Source: Gammaproteobacteria bacterium (GTDB lineage: Bacteria > Pseudomonadota > Gammaproteobacteria > Steroidobacterales > Foliamicaceae). From it: a DNA stretch of 64,000 bases. The notes below the pieces were generated by a model, which worked only from the letters and a program-made list of their open reading frames with translations, searched no databases and had not been told where the DNA came from. Each line of letters begins with the position of its first letter. The first letter of the stretch is position 1. This document shows, piece by piece, positions 18,721-26,549 of this stretch. Made by a program: the position numbers and the translations under genes. The DNA lies in NCBI GenBank assembly GCA_026707445.1, contig JAPOWV010000023.1:120196-184195 (forward strand), given 5' to 3'.

Positions 18721-19739
18721 TCGCCGGGCTCCGTCGGTGGGTAGCGCAGGCGCATCTGTCGCTCGAACAACTCGGGTATCGGCGGCTCGGGCAGTGGCGA
18801 CGACCGGCGAATCGCGGTTTCGATCGAGCGCTGATCAATGTCCGTCCCATTGAATTGCTCGAATTCGATATCAGCAACCTCGTTGCCGGGCAGGACGTTC
18901 AGCAAGACCACCCACATCAGATCTTCCCTGCTATCCGCGGGCCGTTGCCAGTTGCTCTCGATCCGTTGCCGGATGCGGGCCTTGTACTCGTCAAGGAGGC
19001 CGGAATCGATGGCCTCTTGCCGCGCTTCCTCTGCCATTTCCCTGCGCATCCGCTCGGCCAGCTCGGCCTCCCGCCTTCTGCGCTCGGTCTCCTCGATCCG
19101 GCGCTGCGCCGCCTCGGCTTCCTCGGCCAGCTTGCGGGTCTCCTCCTCGGCGCGCTGCCGCTCGGCCTCCGCTGCCTGGCGTTCGGCCTCCGCCTGCCGA
19201 GCCCGCTCCTCCTCTTGCTGGCGCTCGCGTTCGACTTGCGCCAGCCGCTCGCGCTCCGCCTGCTGCTGCTGTTGCATCTCGCTGAGCTGGCGGCTGGCCT
19301 GCGTCTGCTGTTCGCTCAGCTCGCGCCGGGCCTGTTCAGTCTGCGAACTCAAGGCGCTCAATTCCTGCTCCTGGCGCCTCTGCCGCTCCTCCTGCTCCTC
19401 GATCTGCTCAAGCAGGCGCTCGACCTCCTGTTCGCGCTCGATCACCGCCGCACGCTCCAGGTCGTCGAGACGCTGAATTTCCCTTTGAACGGCCTCGTCG
19501 TCCAGCACCACGCCGTCGATGGCGATGGTACCGAAGGCCGGCTCGTCCGGTTGAATCCGGGTGGCAAAGCCGATCAGCAGGAATGCCATCAGCGCGACGT
19601 GCCCTCCAACCGACCAGGAGCACGGACGCAGCATGGGAAGCGGTGGCGCGTTGGGATTGGCCCCCGGTGAGCGAATACCGGGGCCGGTCCGCAAGGACTG
19701 AGCCACACGCTCAATCAGCGCCTTCAGGCGATCCATCAT
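18717..19739 (-). CDS. tolA: Cell envelope integrity protein TolA
   Basis: 340 residues: an N-terminal membrane anchor (VGGHVALMAFLLIGFAT, about 44-60), a long charged coiled coil rich in Glu, Arg, Gln and Ala (about 85-240), and a C-terminal TolA/TonB-like domain (about 245-340) starting IRQRIESNWQRP. TolA carries energy from TolQR to TolB/Pal. Adjacent ATGs exist at 19739 and 19736; the first overlaps the tolR stop. The coiled coil explains the repetitive bases here. Confidence 0.94.
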   Translation of the reverse strand: MMDRLKALIERVAQSLRTGPGIRSPGANPNAPPLPMLRPCSWSVGGHVALMAFLLIGFATRIQPDEPAFGTIAIDGVVLDDEAVQREIQRLDDLERAAVIEREQEVERLLEQIEEQEERQRRQEQELSALSSQTEQARRELSEQQTQASRQLSEMQQQQQAERERLAQVERERQQEEERARQAEAERQAAEAERQRAEEETRKLAEEAEAAQRRIEETERRRREAELAERMRREMAEEARQEAIDSGLLDEYKARIRQRIESNWQRPADSREDLMWVVLLNVLPGNEVADIEFEQFNGTDIDQRSIETAIRRSSPLPEPPIPELFERQMRLRYPPTEPGE

Positions 19740-20161
19740 TCCTCCGCAGGCAACGGCCGCGTCACGAGTCCGACCTTGGCGGCGCCCGCGCGCTGAAGCA
19801 GGGCCATGACCGTAACCACGTCGCCGTAAGGCAATTCCTCGCTGGCGCGAACCAGAACCGGCGTTTCCGGCTGGCGTTGCAGAACGGCAGCGGCACGCGC
19901 CACCACGACCGGAGATTCCACGGCATCGTCGGGGTCTTCGCCGATATTCAGATACATCCGACCCTCGGCATCCACGGTAAGAATGAGCGGCCGGTTGTCG
20001 CGTATCAACTCCTGCGGAAGCGGCTCGGTCGCCAGTCGCGGGAGGTCGACGTGAATGCCCTGGGTGAGCAGCGGCGCGGTGATCATGAAAATCACCAGCA
20101 GCACCAGCATGACGTCGATATAGGGAACGACGTTGATTTCATTGACGAGCCGCCGGCGCAT
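19736..20161 (-). CDS. tolR: TolR, ExbD/TolR-family proton-channel subunit
   Basis: 141 residues with a short cytoplasmic N-terminus (RRRLVNEINVVPYIDVMLVL) containing the essential aspartate in the transmembrane helix, then a periplasmic domain ending ELPYGDVVTVMALLQRAGAAKVGLVT. With TolQ it forms the proton-driven motor. It follows tolQ with no spacer and overlaps tolA. Confidence 0.96.
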   Translation of the reverse strand: MRRRLVNEINVVPYIDVMLVLLVIFMITAPLLTQGIHVDLPRLATEPLPQELIRDNRPLILTVDAEGRMYLNIGEDPDDAVESPVVVARAAAVLQRQPETPVLVRASEELPYGDVVTVMALLQRAGAAKVGLVTRPLPAEE

Positions 20162-20845
20162 CTAGCCCCCCAACTCGAAATCCGAATGGGCGTGTTCGCT
20201 CAACAACGTCACGCATTCTTCCCGGTAGGCCTGATAGCGTATCTCCAGGTTGCCTACACGATGGGCAAAGCGGTTGTACGCGATGACCGCGGGGATCGCG
20301 GCGAACAGACCCATGGCCGTTGCGATCAGCGCCTCCGCGATACCCGGCGCCACCAGCGAAATCGTGGCCGACTCGACGTTGCCCAGGGCACGGAAGGAAT
20401 TCATGATGCCCCACACGGTCCCGAACAGCCCGACGTAGGGACTCACCGAGCCGATCGTGGCCAGCCAGGGCAGGCCGCTTTCCAAACGCTCCAACTCGTT
20501 CATCTGCGCCAGGCGCATCTCCCGCCGGCCGACTTCAACCAGGCGCTCGGGATCGGTCTTGCCGCGCGCCGCCTGGCGATGGAATTCGCGCATCCCGGCC
20601 TCGAACACCCAGGCCATGCCGGTGGAGCTGCGGCTCTTCTTGCGCGACAGCGCGACAAACAGCGATTCCAGGCTGTCGCGTTCCTTGAAGGCCTGTTCGA
20701 AATCGCCCAGGTCACGCTCGGCCCCGCTCAGGATTACACGCCGTTGCAGGATAATGATCCAGGACAGGATGGAAGCCGCCAGCAGCAGACCCATGATCAA
20801 CTGCACCAGCAGAGTGGCCTGGCTGATCAATTCCCAGAATCCCAT
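20162..20845 (-). CDS. tolQ: TolQ, MotA/TolQ/ExbB proton-channel subunit
   Basis: 227 residues from the ATG at 20845 (MGFWELISQATLLVQLIMG), which aligns with the family N-terminus. A GTG at 20866 has a better ribosome-binding site (GAGG) and would add 7 residues. Three membrane segments are visible, including GLPWLATIGSVSPYVGLFGTV and ALIATAMGLFAAIPAVIAYN. Upstream is ruvB, not ybgC, which usually starts the tol operon. Confidence 0.95.
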   Translation of the reverse strand: MGFWELISQATLLVQLIMGLLLAASILSWIIILQRRVILSGAERDLGDFEQAFKERDSLESLFVALSRKKSRSSTGMAWVFEAGMREFHRQAARGKTDPERLVEVGRREMRLAQMNELERLESGLPWLATIGSVSPYVGLFGTVWGIMNSFRALGNVESATISLVAPGIAEALIATAMGLFAAIPAVIAYNRFAHRVGNLEIRYQAYREECVTLLSEHAHSDFELGG

Positions 20846-20898
20846 GTTTACGCCGACTTCACCCACGTTTTCGCCTCATCAATTGCATGAACTATTCC

Positions 20899-21945
20899 TC
20901 ACGTTTCCAATCCTTCCAGCGGCGGATTATCGCCCTGTTTTCCGGGCCTCTTCAGGCCCAGTGCCGAGTAGGCGGCGGGGCCGGCAACCCGGCCGCGCGG
21001 AGTTCGCAAAACGAAACCCGCGCGCACCAGGAACGGCTCGTAGACGTCCTCGATCGTGCCGCGGTCCTCGCCTATGCCGGCCGCCAGCGCTTCGACGCCG
21101 GCCGGCCCGCCGTTGAAGCGCTCGATCAGCACGCTCAGCAGGCGCCGGTCCATGCGGTCCAGGCCGTTGGCATGCACGTTGTAGAGCTTCATCGCAGCGG
21201 CCGCGGTCGTGCCGCTCACCTTGCCGTCGGCGCGCACTTCGGCGTAGTCGCGGGCCCGCCGCAGCAGCCGGTTGGCCACCCGCGGCGTTCCCCGCGCGCG
21301 CCCGGCGATCTCGGACGCTCCTTTCGGCGTGCAGGGAATGTCCATGATTCCCGCCGAACGCAGCACGATGCGCTGCAATTCTTCCTTCGAATACAGTTCC
21401 AGCCGCTCCTGTATTCCGAAGCGGTCGCGCAGCGGCGAGGACAGCAGGCCCGCCCTCGTGGTGGCCCCCACCAGCGTGAAGGGCTTGAGCTTGAGCCGCA
21501 TAGTGTGCGCGGCCGGACCCTCGCCGATCACGATGTCGAGCCGGAAGTCCTCCATCGCCGGATAGAGCAGCTCCTGCACCACCGGGTTCAGCCGGTGCAC
21601 CTCGTCCACGAACAGCACGTCGCGGGCCTTCAGATTGGTCAGCAGCGCGGCCAGGTCGCCCGGGCGCTCCAGCACCGGCCCGGACGTATGCCGCAGGCCG
21701 ACTCCGAGTTCGCGCGCGATCACCTGCGCCAGTGTCGTCTTGCCCAGGCCCGGCGGACCGTACAGCAGCGTGTGGTCCATCGCTTCGCCGCGCTTGCCGG
21801 CCGCCGTCACGCTGATCTCTATGCGTTCCTTGACCTGGCGTTGGCCGAGGAATTCCGACATCTGCCGCGGACGGACGGAGTTCTCCACGTCGCGTTCGTC
21901 CGCCCGCAACTCGCCCGAGAGAATCCGGTCGTCCTTGTCGTTCAC
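20899..21945 (-). CDS. ruvB: Holliday junction branch migration helicase RuvB
   Basis: 348 residues of AAA+ helicase: Walker [14 protein letters not shown] (about 60-72), Walker [12 protein letters not shown], sensor ATTRAG and a C-terminal winged helix with [17 protein letters not shown]. Hexameric motor that drives branch migration with RuvA. Its start overlaps ruvA by 4 bp. Confidence 0.98.
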   Translation of the reverse strand: MNDKDDRILSGELRADERDVENSVRPRQMSEFLGQRQVKERIEISVTAAGKRGEAMDHTLLYGPPGLGKTTLAQVIARELGVGLRHTSGPVLERPGDLAALLTNLKARDVLFVDEVHRLNPVVQELLYPAMEDFRLDIVIGEGPAAHTMRLKLKPFTLVGATTRAGLLSSPLRDRFGIQERLELYSKEELQRIVLRSAGIMDIPCTPKGASEIAGRARGTPRVANRLLRRARDYAEVRADGKVSGTTAAAAMKLYNVHANGLDRMDRRLLSVLIERFNGGPAGVEALAAGIGEDRGTIEDVYEPFLVRAGFVLRTPRGRVAGPAAYSALGLKRPGKQGDNPPLEGLET

Positions 21946-22517
21946 GACGCGGCAACCCCTCCGGACAAGGCCTCGCGCACCAGTTCCTCCACGTCCCGGC
22001 CGCCGGGGTCGCCGACCTGCTTGAGCATGCGCGCGGCTTCGACGGGCGTATAGCCCAGTCCCGTCAGCGCCTTGAGCGCCAGGTTGGCGGCGCTGGACTC
22101 GCCGGGCGCGGGAACCGCTTCCAGCCGGCCCCGCATCTCGACGATCAGGCGGCTGGCGGTCTTGGGTCCGATGCCCGGCAGGCGGGTCAGCGCCTTCACG
22201 TCGCCGGCCTGGATCTGTTCGGCGAATTCGGCCACGCCGCTTTGCGAGACGATGTTGAGCGCCAGTTTCGGGCCGATGCCCGGCACGCGGATGAGTTCGC
22301 GGAACCAGGCGCGGTCGGCCGTCTTCCGAAAACCGTACAGGCTGAGCTCATCCTCCCGCTGCACCAGCTGCGTCGAAACCTTCAGCTCCCCACCTACGGC
22401 CGGCAGATCGGACAGGTCGCTGAGCGGCAATTGCAGTTCGAAGCCCACGCCGTGCACGTCCAGAAGGATCATCGGTGGCTCCACCGCCAGCAGCCTGCCT
22501 TTCAGCGAACCGATCAT
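21942..22517 (-). CDS. ruvA: Holliday junction branch migration protein RuvA
   Basis: 191 residues starting [20 protein letters not shown]: an OB-fold domain I, helix-hairpin-helix motifs ([30 protein letters not shown]) in domain II, and a C-terminal RuvB-contact domain. Binds the four-way junction as a tetramer. It overlaps both ruvC and ruvB by 4 bp. Confidence 0.98.
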   Translation of the reverse strand: MIGSLKGRLLAVEPPMILLDVHGVGFELQLPLSDLSDLPAVGGELKVSTQLVQREDELSLYGFRKTADRAWFRELIRVPGIGPKLALNIVSQSGVAEFAEQIQAGDVKALTRLPGIGPKTASRLIVEMRGRLEAVPAPGESSAANLALKALTGLGYTPVEAARMLKQVGDPGGRDVEELVREALSGGVAAS

Positions 22518-23047
22518 GAAACGGCTTCTTCCTCCTGGATGCGAACAAGCTCAGCCGCCTGCGCCATGCGCCGATGGTGCGCGTGGCAGATGCCGAGCGC
22601 CAGGCCATCGGCCTCGTCCTCGGCAAGTTCTTCATCGTAATCCAGCAATCGCGCCACCATGGCGCTCACTTGGTCCTTGCCGGCGGCCCCGTAGCCGCAG
22701 ACGGCCTGCTTGACCCGCCGCGGCGAATACTCGGCCGGTTCGGTAACGCCGGCCATGATCAGCGCGCACAGCGCGGCGCCGCGCGCCTGGCCGAGCTTTA
22801 GCGCGCTTTGCGCGTTCTTGTGCATGAAAACGGTCTCGATCGCCGCCTCGTCGATCCTCGTCCGCCGGGCGATATCGCCCAGCTCCGTGAAGATCTGCGC
22901 CAGACGCTCCCCCATCGGCTTGCCGCGGGCCAGCGCAATGCAGCCGCTGTCCACGTAGCGGCTTTCCGTACCGTCGCTTTCGATGACTCCCCAGCCGGTG
23001 AATCGGGAACCGGGATCCACACCCATGATCCGGACCGGGGCGTTCAC
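22514..23047 (-). CDS. ruvC: Crossover junction endodeoxyribonuclease RuvC
   Basis: 177 residues from a GTG at 23047, giving (M)NAPVRIMGVDPGSRFTGWG, the expected family N-terminus; longer readings would overlap yebC. RNase H-like resolvase with acidic residues in GVDPGS, ETVFMHKN, and a late DEADGLALGICHAHH. Cuts Holliday junctions with RuvAB. The start is 5 bp after yebC. Confidence 0.96.
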   Translation of the reverse strand: MNAPVRIMGVDPGSRFTGWGVIESDGTESRYVDSGCIALARGKPMGERLAQIFTELGDIARRTRIDEAAIETVFMHKNAQSALKLGQARGAALCALIMAGVTEPAEYSPRRVKQAVCGYGAAGKDQVSAMVARLLDYDEELAEDEADGLALGICHAHHRRMAQAAELVRIQEEEAVS

Positions 23048-23052
23048 GTCAG

Positions 23053-23790
23053 TCAGTCGCCGCCTACCGGTTGCAGTTCGGCATTGGTCCACACGTCCTG
23101 CACGTCGTCCAGGTCCTGCAGGTACTCGAGAAGTCTCAGCGCCTGCTCCGAGCGTTTGTTGTCCAGCGGCGCGTCCACCGACGCGCGCATCGTGACTTCG
23201 GCGTTTTCCGGTGGCAGCTCGGCCCCGCGCAAGGCTTCCAGCACCGTGGAAAAGTCGCGCGGGTCGGCCAGGACCTCGATCGTCCCGTCGTCGTCGCTGA
23301 CCACGTCCTCGGCCCCGCCCTCAATTGCCGCGTCGATGATCGCCGTCTCGTTCGAGCCCGGCGAATAGGTGAAAACGGCAACCTCGTTGAACAGGTAGGC
23401 CACCGCGCCGTCGGCGCCCAGGTTGCCCCCGTGGCGGCTGAAGCCGTGGCGGACTTCGGCCACCGTGCGGTTGCGGTTGTCGGTCAGGCAGCGAAGCAGG
23501 ATCGCGGCGCCACCGGCGCTGTAGCCCTCGTAGGTGACTTCCTCGAGGTCGGCGCCTTCTCCGCCGCTGGTCCCGCGGCTGATCGCGCGGTTGATGTTGT
23601 CCTTGGGCAGGCTCTGGGCCCGCGCTTTCTCGATGGCCAGCCTGAGCTGGGCGTTATTGACGGGGTCCGGTCCGCCCATTCGCGCGGCGACGGTGATTTC
23701 GCGCGCCAGGCGTGTGAAGAGTCGACCGCGTTTGGCGTCCTGCCGGCTCTTGCGGTGCTGGATGTTGGCCCACTTTGAGTGCCCCGCCAT
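23053..23790 (-). CDS. yebC: YebC/PmpR-family protein
   Basis: 245 residues from MAGHSKWANIQHRKSRQDAKRG-type N-terminus to EYLQDLDDVQDVWTN. The family has been described as a transcriptional regulator and, more recently, as a translation factor relieving ribosome stalls. Frequently precedes ruvC in gammaproteobacteria, as here. The larger open frame extending upstream is not supported, since MAGHSKW is the conserved start. Confidence 0.96.
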   Translation of the reverse strand: MAGHSKWANIQHRKSRQDAKRGRLFTRLAREITVAARMGGPDPVNNAQLRLAIEKARAQSLPKDNINRAISRGTSGGEGADLEEVTYEGYSAGGAAILLRCLTDNRNRTVAEVRHGFSRHGGNLGADGAVAYLFNEVAVFTYSPGSNETAIIDAAIEGGAEDVVSDDDGTIEVLADPRDFSTVLEALRGAELPPENAEVTMRASVDAPLDNKRSEQALRLLEYLQDLDDVQDVWTNAELQPVGGD

Positions 23791-23828
23791 GGGCCCTTCA
23801 TGATACCAGCCCGCGAGGGGAGCTGTAA

Positions 23829-25256
23829 CTAGCGGTTTATGGCGTGGATGGCGCGCTTGTCGACTGAAAGGGCCGCTTCGTGGAGGGCCTCGCAGAGCGT
23901 CGGGTGGCCGTGCACGGTGCGCTGCAGGTCCTCGGTGCTGGCCTCGAACTCCATCGCCAGCACGGCTTCCTGGATCAGCTCGCCGGCCATGGGGCCGACG
24001 ATGTGCACGCCCAGGATCGCGTCGGTGTCCGGATCCGACAGGAACTTCGCCAGCCCCGCGGCCTGCGCCATGGCCTTGGCCCGGCCGTTGGCTGCCATGT
24101 TGAAGGCCCCCACCTTGTAGGCCTGTCCGGACTGCTGCAATTCCTCCTCGGTCTGCCCCACCCAGGCAATCTCGGGCGAGGTATAGATCACCGACGGGAT
24201 CGCGCCGTAATTCACCTCGGCGGAACGCCCGGCAATCATCTCGGCCACCATCATGCCTTCCTCGGACCCCTTGTGCGCCAGCATCGGCCCGCGTACCAGG
24301 TCGCCGATCGCCCACACGCCATCCGCGCTGGTCCGGCAGTTCTCGTCCACCTGCACGTGCCCTCTTTCGCCCAGGACGATCCCGGCGCTCTCGTCGATCA
24401 GTCCTTCGGTCGCCGGCGTCCTGCCGACCGCCACCACCAGCTTGTCGACGGTGATGTGATGGTCTCCCTCCCGGTCGCTGAACCGCACTTCCACGTGGTC
24501 GTCCACGCGGCGGGCGCTCTCGACCCTCGCGCCCAGGCGCGTGTCCAGCCCCTGGCGCTTGAACTGGCGCTGGGCTTCGCGGGCGACCTGGCTGTCGGCC
24601 ATGAACAGGAAACGGTCCATGGCCTCCAGGATGGTGACCTCCGACCCCAGCCGGTTCCAGACGCTGCCGAGTTCCAGGCCGATGACGCCGCCGCCTATGA
24701 CGCCCAGGCGTTGCGGCGGATGGTCGAACTCCAGGGCGCCTTCCGAGTCCACGATGTATTCGCCGTCGAACGGGGCAATCGGCAATTCCACCGGCAGCGA
24801 GCCCGCAGCGAGGATGACGTGTTCCGCATGCAGCAGATGCGGATCGCCTTCGTGCGGAGTGACTTCCACCTGCCGGCCGGCCAGCAATTTCCCCCGCCCG
24901 TTCACGGCCGTCACGCCGTTGGCGCGGAACAGCGCGTTGATGCCCGTTGTCAGTTGCCGGACGATGCGGTTCTTGCGGTCCTGCATCGCGTTCAGGTCCA
25001 GCTTCACTTCCGGGATCATGATGCCGTGGCCGGCAAACTCCTCGCGGGTCCGATGGTACAGCTCCGACGATTCGAGCAGCACCTTGGACGGAATGCAGCC
25101 GGCGTTCAGGCAGGTGCCGCCCAGCGCCGGCTTGCCCTTGCCGTCGCGCCAGTCGTCCACGCAGGCCACGGACATGCCGAGTTGCGCGGCGCGAATCGCT
25201 CCCACGTAGCCGGCGGGACCTCCACCGACTACGATTACATCATATTTATCAGACAT
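23829..25256 (-). CDS. lpdA: Dihydrolipoyl dehydrogenase (E3)
   Basis: 475 residues: FAD motif VIVVGGGPAGYVGAIRAAQ, redox-active disulfide in GGTCLNAGCIPSK, NAD-binding GVIGGGVIGLELGSVW, second FAD motif VWAIGDLVRGPMLAHK, and the C-terminal His-Glu pair in HGHPTLCEALHEA. Reoxidises dihydrolipoamide for 2-oxoglutarate dehydrogenase. Third gene after sucA and odhB. The spacer and start region (25240-25290) is strikingly AT-rich. Confidence 0.97.
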   Translation of the reverse strand: MSDKYDVIVVGGGPAGYVGAIRAAQLGMSVACVDDWRDGKGKPALGGTCLNAGCIPSKVLLESSELYHRTREEFAGHGIMIPEVKLDLNAMQDRKNRIVRQLTTGINALFRANGVTAVNGRGKLLAGRQVEVTPHEGDPHLLHAEHVILAAGSLPVELPIAPFDGEYIVDSEGALEFDHPPQRLGVIGGGVIGLELGSVWNRLGSEVTILEAMDRFLFMADSQVAREAQRQFKRQGLDTRLGARVESARRVDDHVEVRFSDREGDHHITVDKLVVAVGRTPATEGLIDESAGIVLGERGHVQVDENCRTSADGVWAIGDLVRGPMLAHKGSEEGMMVAEMIAGRSAEVNYGAIPSVIYTSPEIAWVGQTEEELQQSGQAYKVGAFNMAANGRAKAMAQAAGLAKFLSDPDTDAILGVHIVGPMAGELIQEAVLAMEFEASTEDLQRTVHGHPTLCEALHEAALSVDKRAIHAINR

Positions 25257-25274
25257 ATATAGAGAATATATAAA

Positions 25275-26546
25275 TTAAATAGAAAGAATGATGCGGGCCG
25301 GATCTTCGATCGACTTCTTGATTTCGGACAGGAACAGCACGGCTTCGCGGCCGTCCACGATGCGGTGGTCGTAACTGAGCGCAAGGTGCATCATCGGACG
25401 GGCGACGATCTCCTCGTCCACCACCACGGCCCGCTGCTCGATGCGGTGCATTCCGAGGATTCCGCTTTGCGGCGGATTCAGAATCGGCGTGGACATCAGC
25501 GAACCGAATACGCCGCCGTTGGTGATCGTGAAAGTGCCTCCGGTCAGTTCGTCCAGCCCGATGGTCCCGGCGCGCGCCCGCGAAGCGAATGTGCCGATCG
25601 TCTGCTCGATGTCGGCGAAGCTCAGCCGGTCCGCGTCGCGGAGCACGGGAACCAGGAGCCCGCGGTCGGTGGATACGGCAACGCCGATGTCGTAGTAGTC
25701 GTGATAGACGATCTCGTCGCCCTCCACGCTGGCGTTGACGACCGGAAAGCGCTTCAGGGCCGCGACGCTGGCGGCCACGAAGAAGCTCATGAAGCCCATC
25801 CGTACGCCGTGCCGCGCCTCGAAGGCCTCGCCGTGGCGGCGGCGCAGATCGAGCACGGCGCTCATGTCCGCGTCGTTGAAAGTGGTGAGCATGGCCGCTT
25901 CGCGCTGCGATTCCACCATCCGCTGGGCGATGCGGGCCCTGAGGCGGCTCATGGTTTCGCGCCTCTCCGACCGCGCCGGCCGCGCCGCGGGCGCCGGTGG
26001 CGCTTCGACCGTTTCACCGGTGTCCGCCTCGGCCGTATCCGGTTCCTCGACCCGGGCCGCGGTGGCCGCACCGGCCGCGCTGCTCAGCACCGCCAGGACA
26101 TCGCGCTTGAGCACCCTGCCCCGCTTGCCGCTGCCCTTGATCGACGAAATATCGAGGTCGTGTTCCTCCAGCAGCCGCCGGACCGCCGGCGACATCGCAA
26201 CGGAGCCGTTTCCATCGGCGGCCGGTTCGGTTGCCGGCCGGTCGTCGCCGTCCCCGGAGCCCTCCGGCGCCGCATCGTCAACGTCCGCACCGCCGTCGTC
26301 CGCTGCCGCGCCCAGCACGGCCAGCGGCGTTCCCGCGTTCACCACCGAGCCTGTGTCGGCCAGGATCTTCTCCAGCACGCCATCCGCCGGCGCCGGCACT
26401 TCGAGCACCACCTTGTCGGTCTCCAGGTCGGCAAGGTTCTCGTCCTGCACCACGGACTCGCCCGCCGACTTGTGCCAGGCCAGGACCTTGGCGTCGGCCA
26501 CCGATTCGGGAAGTTCGGGCGTTCTGATCTCGATTGAATTGCTCAT
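25275..26546 (-). CDS. odhB: 2-oxoglutarate dehydrogenase E2, dihydrolipoyl succinyltransferase
   Basis: 423 residues: one lipoyl domain (about 1-80, lipoylated Lys in LETDKVVLEVP), an Ala/Asp-rich linker, the E3-binding domain (MSPAVRRLLEEHDLDIS, about 117-150), a second linker, and the acyltransferase core with the catalytic histidine in SYDHRIVDGREAV. Start MSNSIEIRTPELPESVADA. It lies 3 bp after sucA. Confidence 0.97.
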   Translation of the reverse strand: MSNSIEIRTPELPESVADAKVLAWHKSAGESVVQDENLADLETDKVVLEVPAPADGVLEKILADTGSVVNAGTPLAVLGAAADDGGADVDDAAPEGSGDGDDRPATEPAADGNGSVAMSPAVRRLLEEHDLDISSIKGSGKRGRVLKRDVLAVLSSAAGAATAARVEEPDTAEADTGETVEAPPAPAARPARSERRETMSRLRARIAQRMVESQREAAMLTTFNDADMSAVLDLRRRHGEAFEARHGVRMGFMSFFVAASVAALKRFPVVNASVEGDEIVYHDYYDIGVAVSTDRGLLVPVLRDADRLSFADIEQTIGTFASRARAGTIGLDELTGGTFTITNGGVFGSLMSTPILNPPQSGILGMHRIEQRAVVVDEEIVARPMMHLALSYDHRIVDGREAVLFLSEIKKSIEDPARIILSI

Positions 26547-26549
26547 TGC

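Noticed and set aside
18838..19476. Repetitive DNA that could pass for a tandem repeat array
   Set aside because: It encodes the TolA coiled coil on the minus strand; the repetition follows Glu/Arg/Ala/Gln codons, not a DNA repeat.
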